Shown: piece by piece, positions 25,061 to 37,100 of the stretch | Layout of the letters: each line of letters opens with the position of its first letter | How positions within the stretch are numbered: the stretch's first letter is position 1 | DNA from: Pyrocephalus nanus | Lineage: Eukaryota > Chordata > Aves > Passeriformes > Tyrannidae | Direction: 5' to 3' | Length of the DNA: 64,000 nt | Assembly (NCBI GenBank): GCA_038380795.1 | Contig: CM076266.1 | Span: 47,762,425 to 47,826,424 of the forward strand | The notes under the pieces: generated by a model | Databases searched by the model: none | What the model saw: only the letters and a program-made list of their open reading frames with translations | What the model was told of the DNA's origin: nothing | Position numbers and translations under genes: made by a program

Positions 25061-26643
25061 TACAGATAATATACATTTTAAAATAGAAAATTCTTTGAAA
25101 TATGCAGCCAAGATTACTGATACTGTCCACAATAAATAGAAATGTAAAGAGAGGATGAGGCTGAAACTCTTACACCTGCAACTTAAGGAAAGGCCCAGTG
25201 GCACAGCACTGTGAAGGAATCTCTTCACAGATGCACGATGCTGAAAAATGCAGAGCATAGAAAGGAAAGAGTTAAATGCACAGTCTATGTTTGAATCCTT
25301 CTGTTGTAATAATCATGAAGAAAGGATAATCAGAGAACTCTTATTATAAAATCTTTGCTGACGTAAATGACAACTGCAAGAAATACAGAAATATTTGTCC
25401 TATGAAGTGAGCAAAGAGTCAGAAGTCTACAGTCTTTGTTCTAATAACACTTTCAAACTTCACGCTGGACACAACCCTGTCAATGGGTTAAAAGCTAAGC
25501 CACTTAGATGTTCTACCCTCTGAGATTTGTCTAGACAAACCAACCACTTCCTTTCTTCAAGGATGTTCATAATACAACAGGAAAAGCCACAGGGTCTTGG
25601 TCATCTCCTCTTATGTAAAATCCCACGGCAAAAGAGGGGCTGAGGTGGTGGAAAGAGACCCTGAAATTTTCCCCACCACTAGCTGAATTCCAGTGCTGGA
25701 GCTTGCCTCTGGAAACCCTGCTTTGGAGCCCTAGTGTATGCACAGCAATTGAACCATTAGAACTCCATGTCAGCCTTGGTCCTTTCAAGATACTACATCA
25801 AAAAAATCCATAAACAACCCTTAAATGAACATTTTCTATAGCATAGGTCCAAGAGAAATATTAATAAAGCTACAGTTTTTTACAACATTTTCATCCATAG
25901 AAAGCAAAAGTGGAGTTTATGGCTCCTTTTACCTTTCTCACATTCCACCTCCTCTTTCACTTACATGTCTTGCACTGTTTGTTCCTTTAGATGAAGAGTT
26001 GGGACCTCAGATTTTGCGTTCTTTTACTGTCTCTTTTCCCATGTTCTGTTAAGAGTCAGGTTTTTTTAATATTTAAGAGATTAATATCCATAGTTTGGAG
26101 TGGTGCTAATACCCTGCATTAGCTATATCACTTTATTCAATGGGGACCAATACAGGAGCCACAGAAGTAGACAAATTATAAAAGATGAAAAGTATATCAT
26201 GCAGCACGGGTTGAGTGTGACAGTGAATAAGCAAGTAGTTTTTGCCGTGAAAAGTGATGTCATGAATCAGCATTTCTGTTATGAGTGTTGTTATGAGTGT
26301 TTCTGCACTCATAGAAAAACCCTTTTCCTCACTGGGACACAAAATCCGATTTCACACTCAGTACCTCTGTAAAGGCTCTCAGCACTGCAGGCATAAAGGT
26401 AAACCCTCTCCATGGCTGCAGCACCTCCTCCAAGGCTGCAGAGCCTGATACTGTTCCAGCTGCTCCTTTTGCCTCTCAGCTATAGCATCCTTCATACTCA
26501 AAAAAATCACTGATGCAGAAAAGACACTGGGGCTTACATATTAGCTAGAAACCACTGGGAAGCACAGATGTAAATGAGATTATAACAGATCGGTGATTCC
26601 TACTGACCAGGAAACATGTTGCTGAATGGAGGAAAGACAGAAC

Positions 26644-26665
26644 ATCAAAATATCAAAATATCAAA
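26644..26665. repeat. (ATATCAAA)n short tandem
   Basis: CAAAATATCAAAATATCAAA shows about two and a half copies of an 8-bp unit. Confidence 0.75.
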
Positions 26666-28273
26666 GTAACCTGCTAAAATAACCAAAACAGGAAACAAAA
26701 GTCAGCACCTTCACCAAGGTGGCCCAAATACGACAGGTCAGCTTTCAGACAAGATTTCTACTTACATATTCTTCTCTAAAAAGTAACTTCAACTAATTTG
26801 AAGTAAATGGGGTCTCTGCAGATCTAAGGTCTTGATCAGCTCTTGATCTGCTTGGTGCTTCCTCAACACTTTCAGAGCAAGGGCTCTGCTTCTGTTCCCT
26901 TCCTCTGCCACACTGACACTTAGCAAACTGCTGAACAATTCACATTTATTTAAACTTATATCAACAAGGAAAACCAAAGATTAAAATACATGAATGACCA
27001 ATTCAGCTTCCTGATGCTGCTTTAGGCATATGACAATACAAAGTTCTATCACCTAACTTAATTGATAAAGAATTTAACATGCCAATAAAATCATTAGGTA
27101 ACAAATCCAAATAAATGGTCTCCCCTACCATGAGCAGATGAGGGGCTGAAGTTATCTTGCCAGACAGATGGTTTCACTGTGCATTCTGATCAACTTCTGT
27201 GCTGTGCCAAGGCTGAGTTGTTAATTACACTGCACACTTGTTTTGTGAACCAATTTAAGAGCCAAAGAAAGAGAGTTCAAAGGTAGTCCATGTGTTTTAT
27301 GAATAGACACAGGATTATAACCTCATTGAAAGTCAAGGAAGCACCAAGAACTGAGGAGTCTCTAAGTAGAAAATAGGATACTTTCATGAAAGGGATCAGA
27401 GAAACAAAGCAGCTTCTGAGGCAGGAGGTGAAAATGTTGGTGCCCCAAGGTTTACACTGAGCACATTGCCAGGTCCAAGCTGGAATTTCTTTCCATGAGT
27501 GAGACCAGAGATTGCTGAATCCAAAGGTGTGTTGGAAAAGGCAGCATGAGCCCATTGTGGGCACCTGGTTTTCCCACCAGCCAGCACCTCCATGTCTGGC
27601 AGCAGCTCAGAGAGGGCAAAGGAAAGGTTGTCTCCTGCCTTGCTCAACACCAAACCAAGGGACCATTCAAGCAAGGCAGAATATATGATCCACACGTATG
27701 GAAATGGGCTTAATGCTTTTTAAACCATTAGTATTCACCATTGCAAAGTATTAGCAAAGGCAAGAACCAAACATAATTCAAACTGGAACTGAAATTCTAG
27801 AAGCCATTGAATTTTTGGTTGCATCAGACTTTGAAAATTTTGGAAATGCTGTAAATTTCATGCTGTTTTTCTCTGAGCAGGTGAACACAGCAGAGAGTGG
27901 AGGAGTTAGGACAAAATTTGTGGACAGATTATTTCATAATTATTGACATGAGAGTTCTTGTGCTTCCCCTCAGAAAGCAGCTAGTTCTCTGCAGAAACAA
28001 GGTAGGAACACACACTGCCAATAGGTCAATTTTCTTGCTCCTAAGAATCCTCAATAATATAAAGGAAAGAATAATATCAGAATTGCAATCCAACAACAAT
28101 TTTTCCCTCAAATCTTTAGTTTTCTGCTTGGTTTTTTAATGCCCAAAATTGAACTGTAAAATAGATTGTAAAAATAGTTTTCTGGCTGCTGTGTCACCAT
28201 CAGTTTTTTATATTAGGACAAAATAGTTAAAGCAAAATGCTTACTTCCCTGCTTAATTACCTGTCATTTGCTC

Positions 28274-28434
28274 TGGGTGTGGGGGGTTTTTTTGTGGTGG
28301 CTTTTTGTGTGTGTGTGTGTGTGTGTTTGTTGTTTTTGATGTTTTTGTTTGGTTTTAGTTTTTAATTTGTTCATTCTTTGTTGTTTTGTTTGTTGGTTTG
28401 TGTTTGTTTGCTTTTTGTTTTTTGGGTTTTTTTA
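28274..28434. repeat. G/T-rich tract with (GT)n
   Basis: About 160 bp are nearly free of C and A on the plus strand. A (GT)n microsatellite at about 28306-28326 is followed by GTTTT/GGTTT mixtures. It is similar in length and style to the tract at 16775. Confidence 0.9.
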
Positions 28435-29974
28435 AGTCTGCTACCTTCTTTATGTTTTGTGCTCCATCCACAGTAATAAAAATTCTTATGGTGAGTTTTG
28501 ACTTCAGAGATACTTCCATAGATTAATTGCTCTCATGAGCATTTGAATATCTCCATAGTCTTCCCAATAGACACCCGGAAACAGTTTGCCCTAAACATCA
28601 AGAAGTACCTCTAGTTATCATTGCTTTCCACTGACCTCTTCTTGCATGACAGTGATTTTATTTTCCCTCTGGTCCTAAAACACCCATAATCTGATTTCAA
28701 TTTAAGTACATGAATGAGAACACCACGTTATATGAGTGGAATTCAGACTGGCTTTTACAATGTATATGTGCCAGCCATTATCACTTTGAGGTATTGTGGT
28801 TATTTTTTCCCAAATGTCTCCTTAGATTAACAGTATAAAACACCAATTGTCATTTGATATAATTTTGAACAATTCTATTTGGAAGGACTAAATGGAAAGT
28901 CATCAAAGCAGGACAGGGTCAGAAGGTTTAACAGTATCTTAATAAGTCTACCAGAGGATATTTTCAGCACATGGTGAGAAAAAACCCCAAAATGCTGGAT
29001 TTTTATTGTAATTAATAATAGTAATAATAATAACAACTATACTAATAATAATACATGGCTGTATATACTATTTCTCTCCATTGTTCTCAAAGTATTTCTA
29101 TGAAGATGGTTAAACTCTAGTAAAAGGCAGAGAGAAGGAAATGCACAATTAGCAACCAGATATCTGCTTTTCCCTGTCTAGTTAGGGTCCCACCATCTCT
29201 CTCTCTCACTGTATTTGGATAGGTGTTGCTTTTGTTTCTCCAGCTCCACAACATGTTTAGCACTAAAAAATAAATTGGTGGTAGGGAAGCAATACAAAAT
29301 TTGCAGCTGTTTAAACCATAAAGTCATGGGAGGAAATGCCCTGCAGCAGAGCTGAGCTGTATTAACAATTTTCCAATTGTAATGTGGAGAGCACTAGAGC
29401 TAACAGATGCTTGATGTGCATATTATAAGGAAAGGTAGAACCAGTACTGGAGGTGTTTGGCCTGTCTCATCTCATTAGGATTTAATGGCTGGTTTTTGTA
29501 TCACACTCTGATCTTATGAGGTCACCACTCACTGCCCTTGCTGACACTACTGAGAAGACAAATGCATGGCAAGCTGATGGAAATAACCTTTCCCCCCTTC
29601 CCTCCTCCTTTAACAATAAGTTCAAGGGAACCTGCCAGTTTCAGAGACATGGGAATATGTGCAATGAGAAGCCACATTTTGGACAAAATTCCTGATAAAC
29701 TAGTCTCAAACAAGCATACATGTGCCATGGTTCTGTTTGGTCAAAGCATTAATGACCTGAAACATGGGCTGCAAGTTCTGCTTGTGCCCCAGTACAGGTG
29801 AGGGAAGCTGGTCACACTGGTGCGATGTGGCGTGGGTTGGACACCATGGCCATGTAGTATCAGAACCACAGTCAAATGAAAATATGACATTTCTGTCCAT
29901 CTCTTTCAGAGGAGACACAGACACCAGGCAGTTCTGGTGCTGATTTAATATCTGGAAAAATAGTTGTAGCTGCA
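28435..29974. other. Unique non-coding interval
   Basis: No gene was recognised. An AAT-rich microsatellite-like patch lies at 29014-29052. Confidence 0.5.
29014..29052. repeat. (AAT)n-like microsatellite
   Basis: Degenerate repeats of AATAAT/AGTAAT with a few interruptions, about 40 bp. Confidence 0.75.
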
Positions 29975-30135
29975 TTTATTGTTATTGGTGTTAGAGCAGC
30001 ACCTAGAGACCCCTGCTGGGACTGGGATTGCTTTACCCTGGCAATAGGCAAAGAAGGTCTGAAGGAGGGACCTTGCAGTGAAGACCTTACAGTCTAAATG
30101 GAAAAGACAGATACAACTTGGAGTGGAAGGACTTG
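29975..30135 (+). mobile_element. Ancient amniote interspersed-repeat relic
   Basis: Ordered motifs match a very old repeat family that I know from reptile and other amniote genomes. TTTATTGTTATTGG leads to AGCAGCACCTAGAGACCCCT, then GGGACTGGG, and finally CTTACAGTCTAAATGGAAAAG followed by ACAGATACA. The family typically reads TATTATTGTT, GTAGCGCCTAGAGACCCC, then AGAGCTTACAATCTAAATAG and ACAAGACAGACA. I do not claim the exact Repbase name; an L3/CR1 3' end or MIR-like amniote element is likely. The spacing fits, the sequence is well diverged, and no coding capacity is seen. Confidence 0.55.
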
Positions 30136-31397
30136 AGGAAAAAAAGAAGAGGTTTGTATCTGCCAGCAAATAGCCTGGGCTACACTTGGATTTATTATCA
30201 CCTAAGCACAAGGGGACTCACAACCTCCTGGCTGAATTAACACACAGTGTTTTAGCCTAAAGTTTAATGGTTACCTTTGGGCTTGATTTATCAGGAAAGG
30301 CAGTTTTAGAAATTAAACAATAAGGATTTTTTAATTTCTATGCACCAAAACAACAAGTGTCCTGTTCATTGAGATTACTCCAACATTGAAAGAGCTGCAG
30401 ATGAGCCTATATGGAAAATAAATATTATCAAAATGTGCTTATCAAAATCAGCTGAACTTTTGGAGTGTTGTTATAGTGAGCTGGAAACCAGACATTCTGG
30501 ACTTTATCCAAGCTACTATAAGAGTAAATCACTCTTTCTGCCTGTTGCCTGAAATGAACAAACATCATAATACCTCATTTTTGCTTAGTTCAGGAAATGG
30601 ATAGAAAACCACAGCCATGTTAATTTTCTAATACTGAGGTGTTTTAATTAATGATAGAGACAAGAACATCTTATGATTAGTATAAATCCATTGTTAGGAT
30701 CCAAAAGTCTCCTGTCTGGAAAGCTACACAAAATTGGAAGCATAATTAGGGACATCCATAAAAATATTGGCCTTATTTCTTTCTCATCTTACAACACATT
30801 CCTGAAAATTGTGTATTCCACTACTAGCAATAAATCTTTCTGCTTGCCTATAGAAAAGTAAAAAGAGTATTTAGCATACTGCTTATTAATTTTAATTAGA
30901 AATTATATTTTCCCAATTTTCCCAAGTACAGCTTTATATGAGTTAGGAGCACAGTGAGATTAATGCAAAGTGAATAATTTTTGTATTTTGCAGACAATGG
31001 TTTCAGGAATCACCATCTCTTGAGATAAATTTTTTAAAAATATTTTTTCTTTCCCTTTTTATTTGTAATTAATGTTGCCTTAAGGAAAGTGTTTACTCTC
31101 TGGTGCCTGTGCATGGATAAGGGTGATACACAGAAAAATATAAGCCTTACTAAAAATAAATAAAACCATGGATTCCTCTGTGTTTATTTTCCAATTGTTT
31201 CCTCAAAGTAGTGTAAAACTTGATAAATACATAGAGTGTTCTCTGATGCTCTGGAGTGAATGCTCTGGGAGAAGGGAGAAGGGGTCTTCACCACTCAGCC
31301 TCTTTGGTACAGCCTCTTCAAATAGCTATATTAGCTATTATATTAACAAAAATTCTCAAAATCTGTTTCCAAGTCTTAGATTATTTCACTAGGAGGA

Positions 31398-31441
31398 AAA
31401 AAAAAACAAAACCAAAACCAAAAATAATAAAAAACCCCCCA
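31398..31441. repeat. A/C-rich low-complexity patch
   Basis: A run of A with CAAAACC-like steps ending in CCCCCC, about 44 bp. Confidence 0.8.
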
Positions 31442-31456
31442 CTAACATAAAGGAAA

Positions 31457-31490
31457 TTTTGTAATTTTTCATCTTTTGTAATTTTTCATC
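31457..31490. repeat. Perfect 17-bp tandem duplication
   Basis: TTTTGTAATTTTTCATC occurs twice without any mismatch, at 31457-31473 and 31474-31490. Perfect identity points to a recent event. Confidence 0.9.
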
Positions 31491-33199
31491 TCCAAAATAC
31501 AAACTTTCCAGTCCTCAACTTGAAGCATCATCCTCAAAGCCAACAAGAATAAGACTAAACTTAATGGAGCTCCAGAGACTGCCTTTATCAAACCTTTATT
31601 TTTTTTTTATCCACTATCATACCTTACACATGTGGAGAATAGCTTCAGAGAGCTAAGACACCATTCTAAGACAGCCTCTCATCCCGTAGCATCCTATTGT
31701 TAGGACACAAAATGAGCCAGGTGAGGCAACATGCCTGTCTTTTTGTCTCGCTGGTGGGAGCTGTGGAAGAATCAGCAAGATCAATCTGCAGTGATCACAG
31801 ACCTCATGCTCTTAGGTTCAGAGATCATAGACTCCCGTGCGCCATGGTCCACTAAACTTCCCTTCTTTGGGAGGCTTCCAATGAAACCCCACTGCGTGCA
31901 AGCATGCAGGTGATCAAACTTTTAGTGTTAAACATAATTTTTAATAAACTCGGTATGGAAACTTCCATTAACTTCAAGATCTAGGTTAATCTTTCTAGGT
32001 GGGCATAGTTTTTTCAGTTGATGTGAATTCATCATGGAGGTACCTTACACTCTTTACACAGTCTGACTTTAAACGCAGTTCCAAGTGATGAATTTTAAGT
32101 TAGATTTTGTTTACACAAATTTAGTAAATGTTATTCCTTATTATTTGCTTTAAATTTGCTTGCCCTTTCCCCTTCAGCTGTCTTAGTTGTTTTCCTGTTT
32201 ATGTTTTGCTGACTTGAGTATGATTAGAATTTTAATACGTTATGTTACAGAGTGAATTAATTCTTCAGTTAGTATTGTGCAGAAGTTTGTGCTAGCCTAT
32301 ATTTGACATAGTCCTTAGACTTTTGTAGACCTATACCTATTCCCTGTACTTGTATTGCAGCAGGTGTGCCCCAAGTCAGCCAGGTCAGACATGTAGAAGA
32401 ACCAATTATTAGTCTAAGGAAATTGTTCCTGCAAATTGGCTGTTGTGCACATTGATGGGCACAACAATCCCTTCACCAGGAAAAACTGAAATCTGAAAAA
32501 CATATGAGAGGTTAAGGTACTCACTTTATTTTTTTTGTGCTAAATAACCTGAACTCTGGAAATAATACTGGGGAATGTGAACATTTAGCATTTTGACTTC
32601 ACATAATTCAGGAACCTCTTAATTGTGATTATCATGGTTGTGAAATAAGGAAACAAGTCTCTTGAAGTTGTTAGTTTGGCACTATTTTGGAATGGAGGAG
32701 TAATTGCACAGAATAAAGTGGGATTTGGCCTACTGGTGAAAACTCTGCTGTCAGCAGCAATTGGATTTACAGTCCTGTCTGCATTCCTGCCTGTCATTTA
32801 AGGGGAGGTATCAGAAAAACACTTCTCTCACTCTGATGAAGCTCACTGATCATATATTACACGATCAGTTCTCTGAAGAAGTAAAAATAAGATTATTTCA
32901 GTTGCCAGTATTTTCCTGGATGATTGATATCCTAAGGAAAGGAAGGAAGACGCATGCGATCCAGATGAGAGCATTAAAGACAGAATCAATAACTCTCAAA
33001 GATGAGACTGTCAAGGTCGTGTTGTTTGCTCATGAGAATATTCAAAAGCATATGCGAGTTTCTCATAATAGTTTGGTATCAATCAGTTTGCACAAAGTAG
33101 TGGTAATATAGAAGTGGTGGAATAGCAGAAAGCGAAGGGGAACTGGCTCCAGACAAGCTCTCTCTACTGTAGGAAAATTATTTGCTACAACCAAGAACT

Positions 33200-34110
33200 A
33201 AGCAAAATGAAATAAAGCAGATGAGAAATGGAAAAAATAAACAGAATATTTGAGGAATCCAGAATAAGGACAGGAATATTGGTCAGAAGTGAAAAATGTT
33301 TGGAGTCTCTCAAGAATTTTGTGATGCTCATGAGAAAACTGACACTAGGTAGGACCCCTGTAGACAGATGGTAAAGAAAGCATTAGAACAGATTGTAGGA
33401 ACAAATTCAAAAATAATGGAAAAAGAATGATTTGATGAAGATTGCAGGAAAGCAACTGAGACTGACATACAGCAAAGCAGTAGCCTTCAGAATCAGAATT
33501 GAACTCTGAATGAGAAACACTAAAAAGCCAGAGGGGAACTCATGAGGCCAGCAGTGTAAGGAGAAAGGCAATACTTCCATGGCTCGGGGAAAAAAATGAA
33601 TCAGGTTAGGAAGATTAGTAAAATAAACACATTTTATAAGGGTATCGATGCATGGAAGGGAGGATATTAACCACATCTATGTCTGATAAAGGGCAAATAA
33701 GGAATCCTTTTCATTATCAAAAACTCAATTACAGAAGAGCAAGGAAGAATACTTTTATGTGTCCACTACAGGGAGATGTTTAATAGTGAATAAAAAGCTG
33801 TCTCCCAGACACATGAGCTATTTGAGGAAGAATTAAATTTTGAAGTGATTCAAGAGGTAATCAGGAGCTCAGGAACAACAAAACACTGGGTGCTGATAAT
33901 GTTGCCACTGAATTATCAGACATGGAAAAGAATATGACAATTCTTTTTCATGTTTTAGAAGTTTTAAAAAGCATTCCAAGAGAATGAAAGCAGGTAATCA
34001 AACTGCTACAGGGGAAAAAAAAAGGAACAAATCAGAAAGAACAACACTCTCATCTTGTCTTGTTATGGTAAATAGTGTCCTGTTGTTGGTATTTTTTCTT
34101 CATCACATTC
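33200..34110 (+). mobile_element. Decayed RTE-like LINE coding region
   Basis: A non-functional relic of a LINE polyprotein of RTE type, spanning the linker after the endonuclease and the start of the reverse transcriptase. Frame 33371-33880 reads, in order, VKKALEQIVG, then FDEDCRKATE (33431-33460), then TFYKGIDAWKGGY (from 33629), then ITEEQ and HYREMFN. These correspond to the IKEA-EEVLG, WFDEEC-KA, KFYKE-RKGYQPR and WVEHFKELLN segments of RTE proteins. A frameshift near 33881 is followed by GADNVATELS, ILFHVLEVL and IPRE, then KQVIKLLQGKKKG, matching the PGxDN-AELLK and IPEDWK-IIKLPKKG parts of the RT domain. A second frameshift near 34045 gives NNTLILSCYGK, like NWRGITLLSVPGK. In-frame stops lie at 33428, 33500, 33521, 33557, 33668, 33698 and 33791. 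Borders and the endonuclease part before about 33350 are uncertain. CR1 was considered, but its linker and IHPRVLKELAD block fit worse. Confidence 0.68.
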
Positions 34111-37100
34111 CTTTTACTAAGGCTATATGTGAAATACATGTTCTGGAAAAATATATCTTCTATGAGTCAGCTTTTTTCATTTTGCCATTACTGGAAAAGA
34201 AAAAAATGTTAAGATCATTCTAATGCTGTATTTTTTTTAATACGAACCAAAATGGAAGCATGTGGAAAACCTGGTGCATTTATCAGAATGGTATAACTGT
34301 GTGTTTGGACTGCAAAATATAAAGTAAAAAATATGGAATTCCATCTGTCCCATTTTAGAGACTTAGGACAATACACTAACACTGCTGCTGGCCTATGTCT
34401 TTCTAGAAGGAGTAGCACAGTTGCACAACTCCCAAAACATCCAGGTTTTTTGCAAATGTAAGTGCTGCTTTGGCAATCCTATCCAGGCAAAGCAAAGACT
34501 TGAAGAACTTTAGTAGAAAACTGGGACCAAAGCACAATGAAGGAGGTTCAAACGAAAAGAACAGGGAGAAATATGTCTTGAACAGAAAAGGAAGTACAAA
34601 ATTTGTGAGAGATGTAAAGGATCCCCACAGCCTTTAATCTGCAGAATTTTTTAAAATGCAAACCATGATACAACTCTAAACCATGGCATTCACTGAACAG
34701 AATCATAGATCATATGTATATATTAGAATAGGATTTCTTCAGACATACTTTTATTTAACCATATGAAAACGCTACAAACCATCTATTTGTATGGAATTAC
34801 ACACTGCATTTCTAACTATGTGTTATGCCAAGAATAAAAAAACATTTTGAACTAGTATTCCTTGATCTTGTATTCATTTTCAAGTCCAGCTAGAGATGTC
34901 CTTATATAATACTCAAGTAGTGTCAGTTATTTAAAACAGTCTTGTGGCTAACTTTAAGGATGTGTTTCTGTTTATGTTCCTGGTGGTAATCCAAGGTCCA
35001 AGTGTCACTGGGCTGTACAAGGTTGGCAGCTCTGGCTTAATAGAATAATCAAATCAGTACTATGAGGAGTGCAAATGCATTTATTTTTCCAGGCTATAGG
35101 ACTGATCCTACAAACTGCACTGAGGATTATTATACCACCTGTTTTTATGTGATTAGAGTACATGCAGCATAAAATTATTAGCAAACACTGTGTGCTGGAG
35201 CCCTGGGCTCCCGCCTGCACCTAAGAAAAGAATGATCATTTGGAGGTACGTAATATCTCCAGCTTGGCTGAGAGTTCAGAGCAGCTTTCCATTAGAGGAA
35301 ACAAGAGAAGACACAGAGGAGACTCTTTGATGGGCAACTGCCTAGAAAAAAAGAAACTCAGAAAGATGGAAAATATTATGGGTACCTAAATTCTCTACAA
35401 AAACTACAACTCAGTTTCTCAAAAAGGCTGTAAAATTAGATGTTGTATGTCTTGTTGCCTCCTGAGGAACCAGCTGCTTTATTTTCACAATACCCAGGTC
35501 TATGGGGAGGCAGTTTGGTCTCTGAGACCACATCCATGCCTCTGCAGGACCCAGCTCTGCCTGCTGTCAACCTGGCAAAGAAGCAAAACCAAGCCATTGC
35601 CTGTGATGCCACCTCCTGCTCTCTGCCCACCTGAAGGCACCGAGGAGATATCCTACTTTCTTCTTTCTTTTACCGTCCCTGGTGCTGGCTAAAGCAGGAG
35701 TTAGGTGGGCAGGAAATGAAAAAGGGAAGGGACAGTAACTAGCAGTGAAAGCTATCCAGGAAAAGGGTGCAGGGCCTTTCAGCAGCATGGAAGGCCTTGA
35801 GGCTAGAGTGAATTTACATTACTAGCCTCCAAAGAAAGTGTTTCCATGAAGGAATCAGGCCAGGATTTCTCCCAGGGCTGATGGTGGTATGAAATGCACT
35901 GAAAGGAAAGTCTGGACAAAGCACATAATGTGCTCTTGCTGTGCCAGAGAGGGGAATTTGATTCCCAGAGTATCTCTTGGTGCTCATACTGGGCAATTTC
36001 TGCAGGATCTTTCTGTCCATCAAAAGGCTGTTTGTCTGTGTATTTTCCTTGTGCCACATTTGTGTAATCTTTCATTAAGATGCTGGATTTTTGTTTCTAT
36101 ATTGGGGTTTGCTGAATCCAGCCTTCACTGTTGCATTCCTATTTTCTTAGACTGCAAAACTGCAAAATATAGAGCACATAGCAAAGAAGATCACACTGCT
36201 TTGCAACCCTCAGATAGGAAGCCAGAGAAGATGAAGTCTCTCTAGTTAGAAAGGCCTGTTTCTGCTGGCTTTTTTCCCAAAGCCAATTCCAGGTTGAGAT
36301 CAGAGAAGTTTCTTGTATGGCTTATAGCACTGACAGTAGGCTTTTAAACTTTTGGGCAGGGGAGCAAGGGATCTGGGGAACACTTAGCTGGGGTGTGCTA
36401 GAGGAGGATCCTGGGATTGTGTTTAAGACTGAAAAGATTCCTCTAGTCTCTTGTTTTCTCTGAATCAGGTTTGAACATGTTAAACACAAACTGACTGTGA
36501 GAGCAACATTTCTGGCCAGTTACTCTAATATGTTATATTTTTGTTCAATTTCCTACGTGGAAAAAAATTGAGGTCTTACTGTGTTTCTCCCTTGGCTGTG
36601 TAATTTGGGGCTGGCTGCTGCCTGAAGCCCTCTGTGATGAGGGATAGACAGAAAAGTTTATGAAGGCATTAGGAGCCATGGGTGGGAAAGCAGAGCTATC
36701 AAAGAATGCATCGTGGGGCAGTGATGAAGTGGGAGGGAGGAAAGTTACAAAAAAAATGAAGTAAATATGGAAAAAGTGGTTAAAATACTTCTATAGTGCC
36801 TCATCTTGGCTGATCTCCCCGTAGCGCTGTTGCTGAAAATCGAAATCACTGCAACACCCCCGGAGTGCTCTAAGCCTTGATAACACACAGGTAAAGGCCC
36901 ATCCAGGAGCATCTCTACACCTTGCTGTCCATGGAAATCCACTACTGCTTTATGGATAAAGGACTTCAAAATTTCTGGGTCTCCTGATAGTAAATTAAAA
37001 AGCCACAAATTTAAAAATAATTAATATTTAGACAGTGAGAGAAAGCAGACCAGAATCTGACGGGTTCATTTTCTATAGATGGAAACATTTAGGAGAGAAA

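Larger units (their letters stand above)
22501..28273. other. Unique non-coding DNA, GC-richer centre
   Basis: No gene was recognised. About 23380-24020 is less AT-rich than its surroundings and has overlapping open frames on both strands (85-102 codons), but none shows a domain, and no splice-bounded conserved exon can be argued. Landmarks are a TA-rich patch at 25027-25060, a (GTTATGAGTGTT)x2 duplication near 26278, and an (ATATCAAA)n stretch at about 26644-26665. Confidence 0.45.
30136..33199. other. Unique AT-rich non-coding DNA
   Basis: No gene was recognised. A 116-codon plus-strand frame at 32761-33111 lies just upstream of the RTE-like relic. It does not resemble the endonuclease domain expected there, so I treat it as chance. 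An A/C-rich patch and a 17-bp tandem duplication near 31400-31490 are listed separately. Confidence 0.5.

Noticed and set aside
32761..33111. 116-codon frame as the endonuclease domain of the RTE-like relic
   Set aside because: Its translation lacks endonuclease signatures such as a GSDHH-like motif and does not read into the relic in the same frame.
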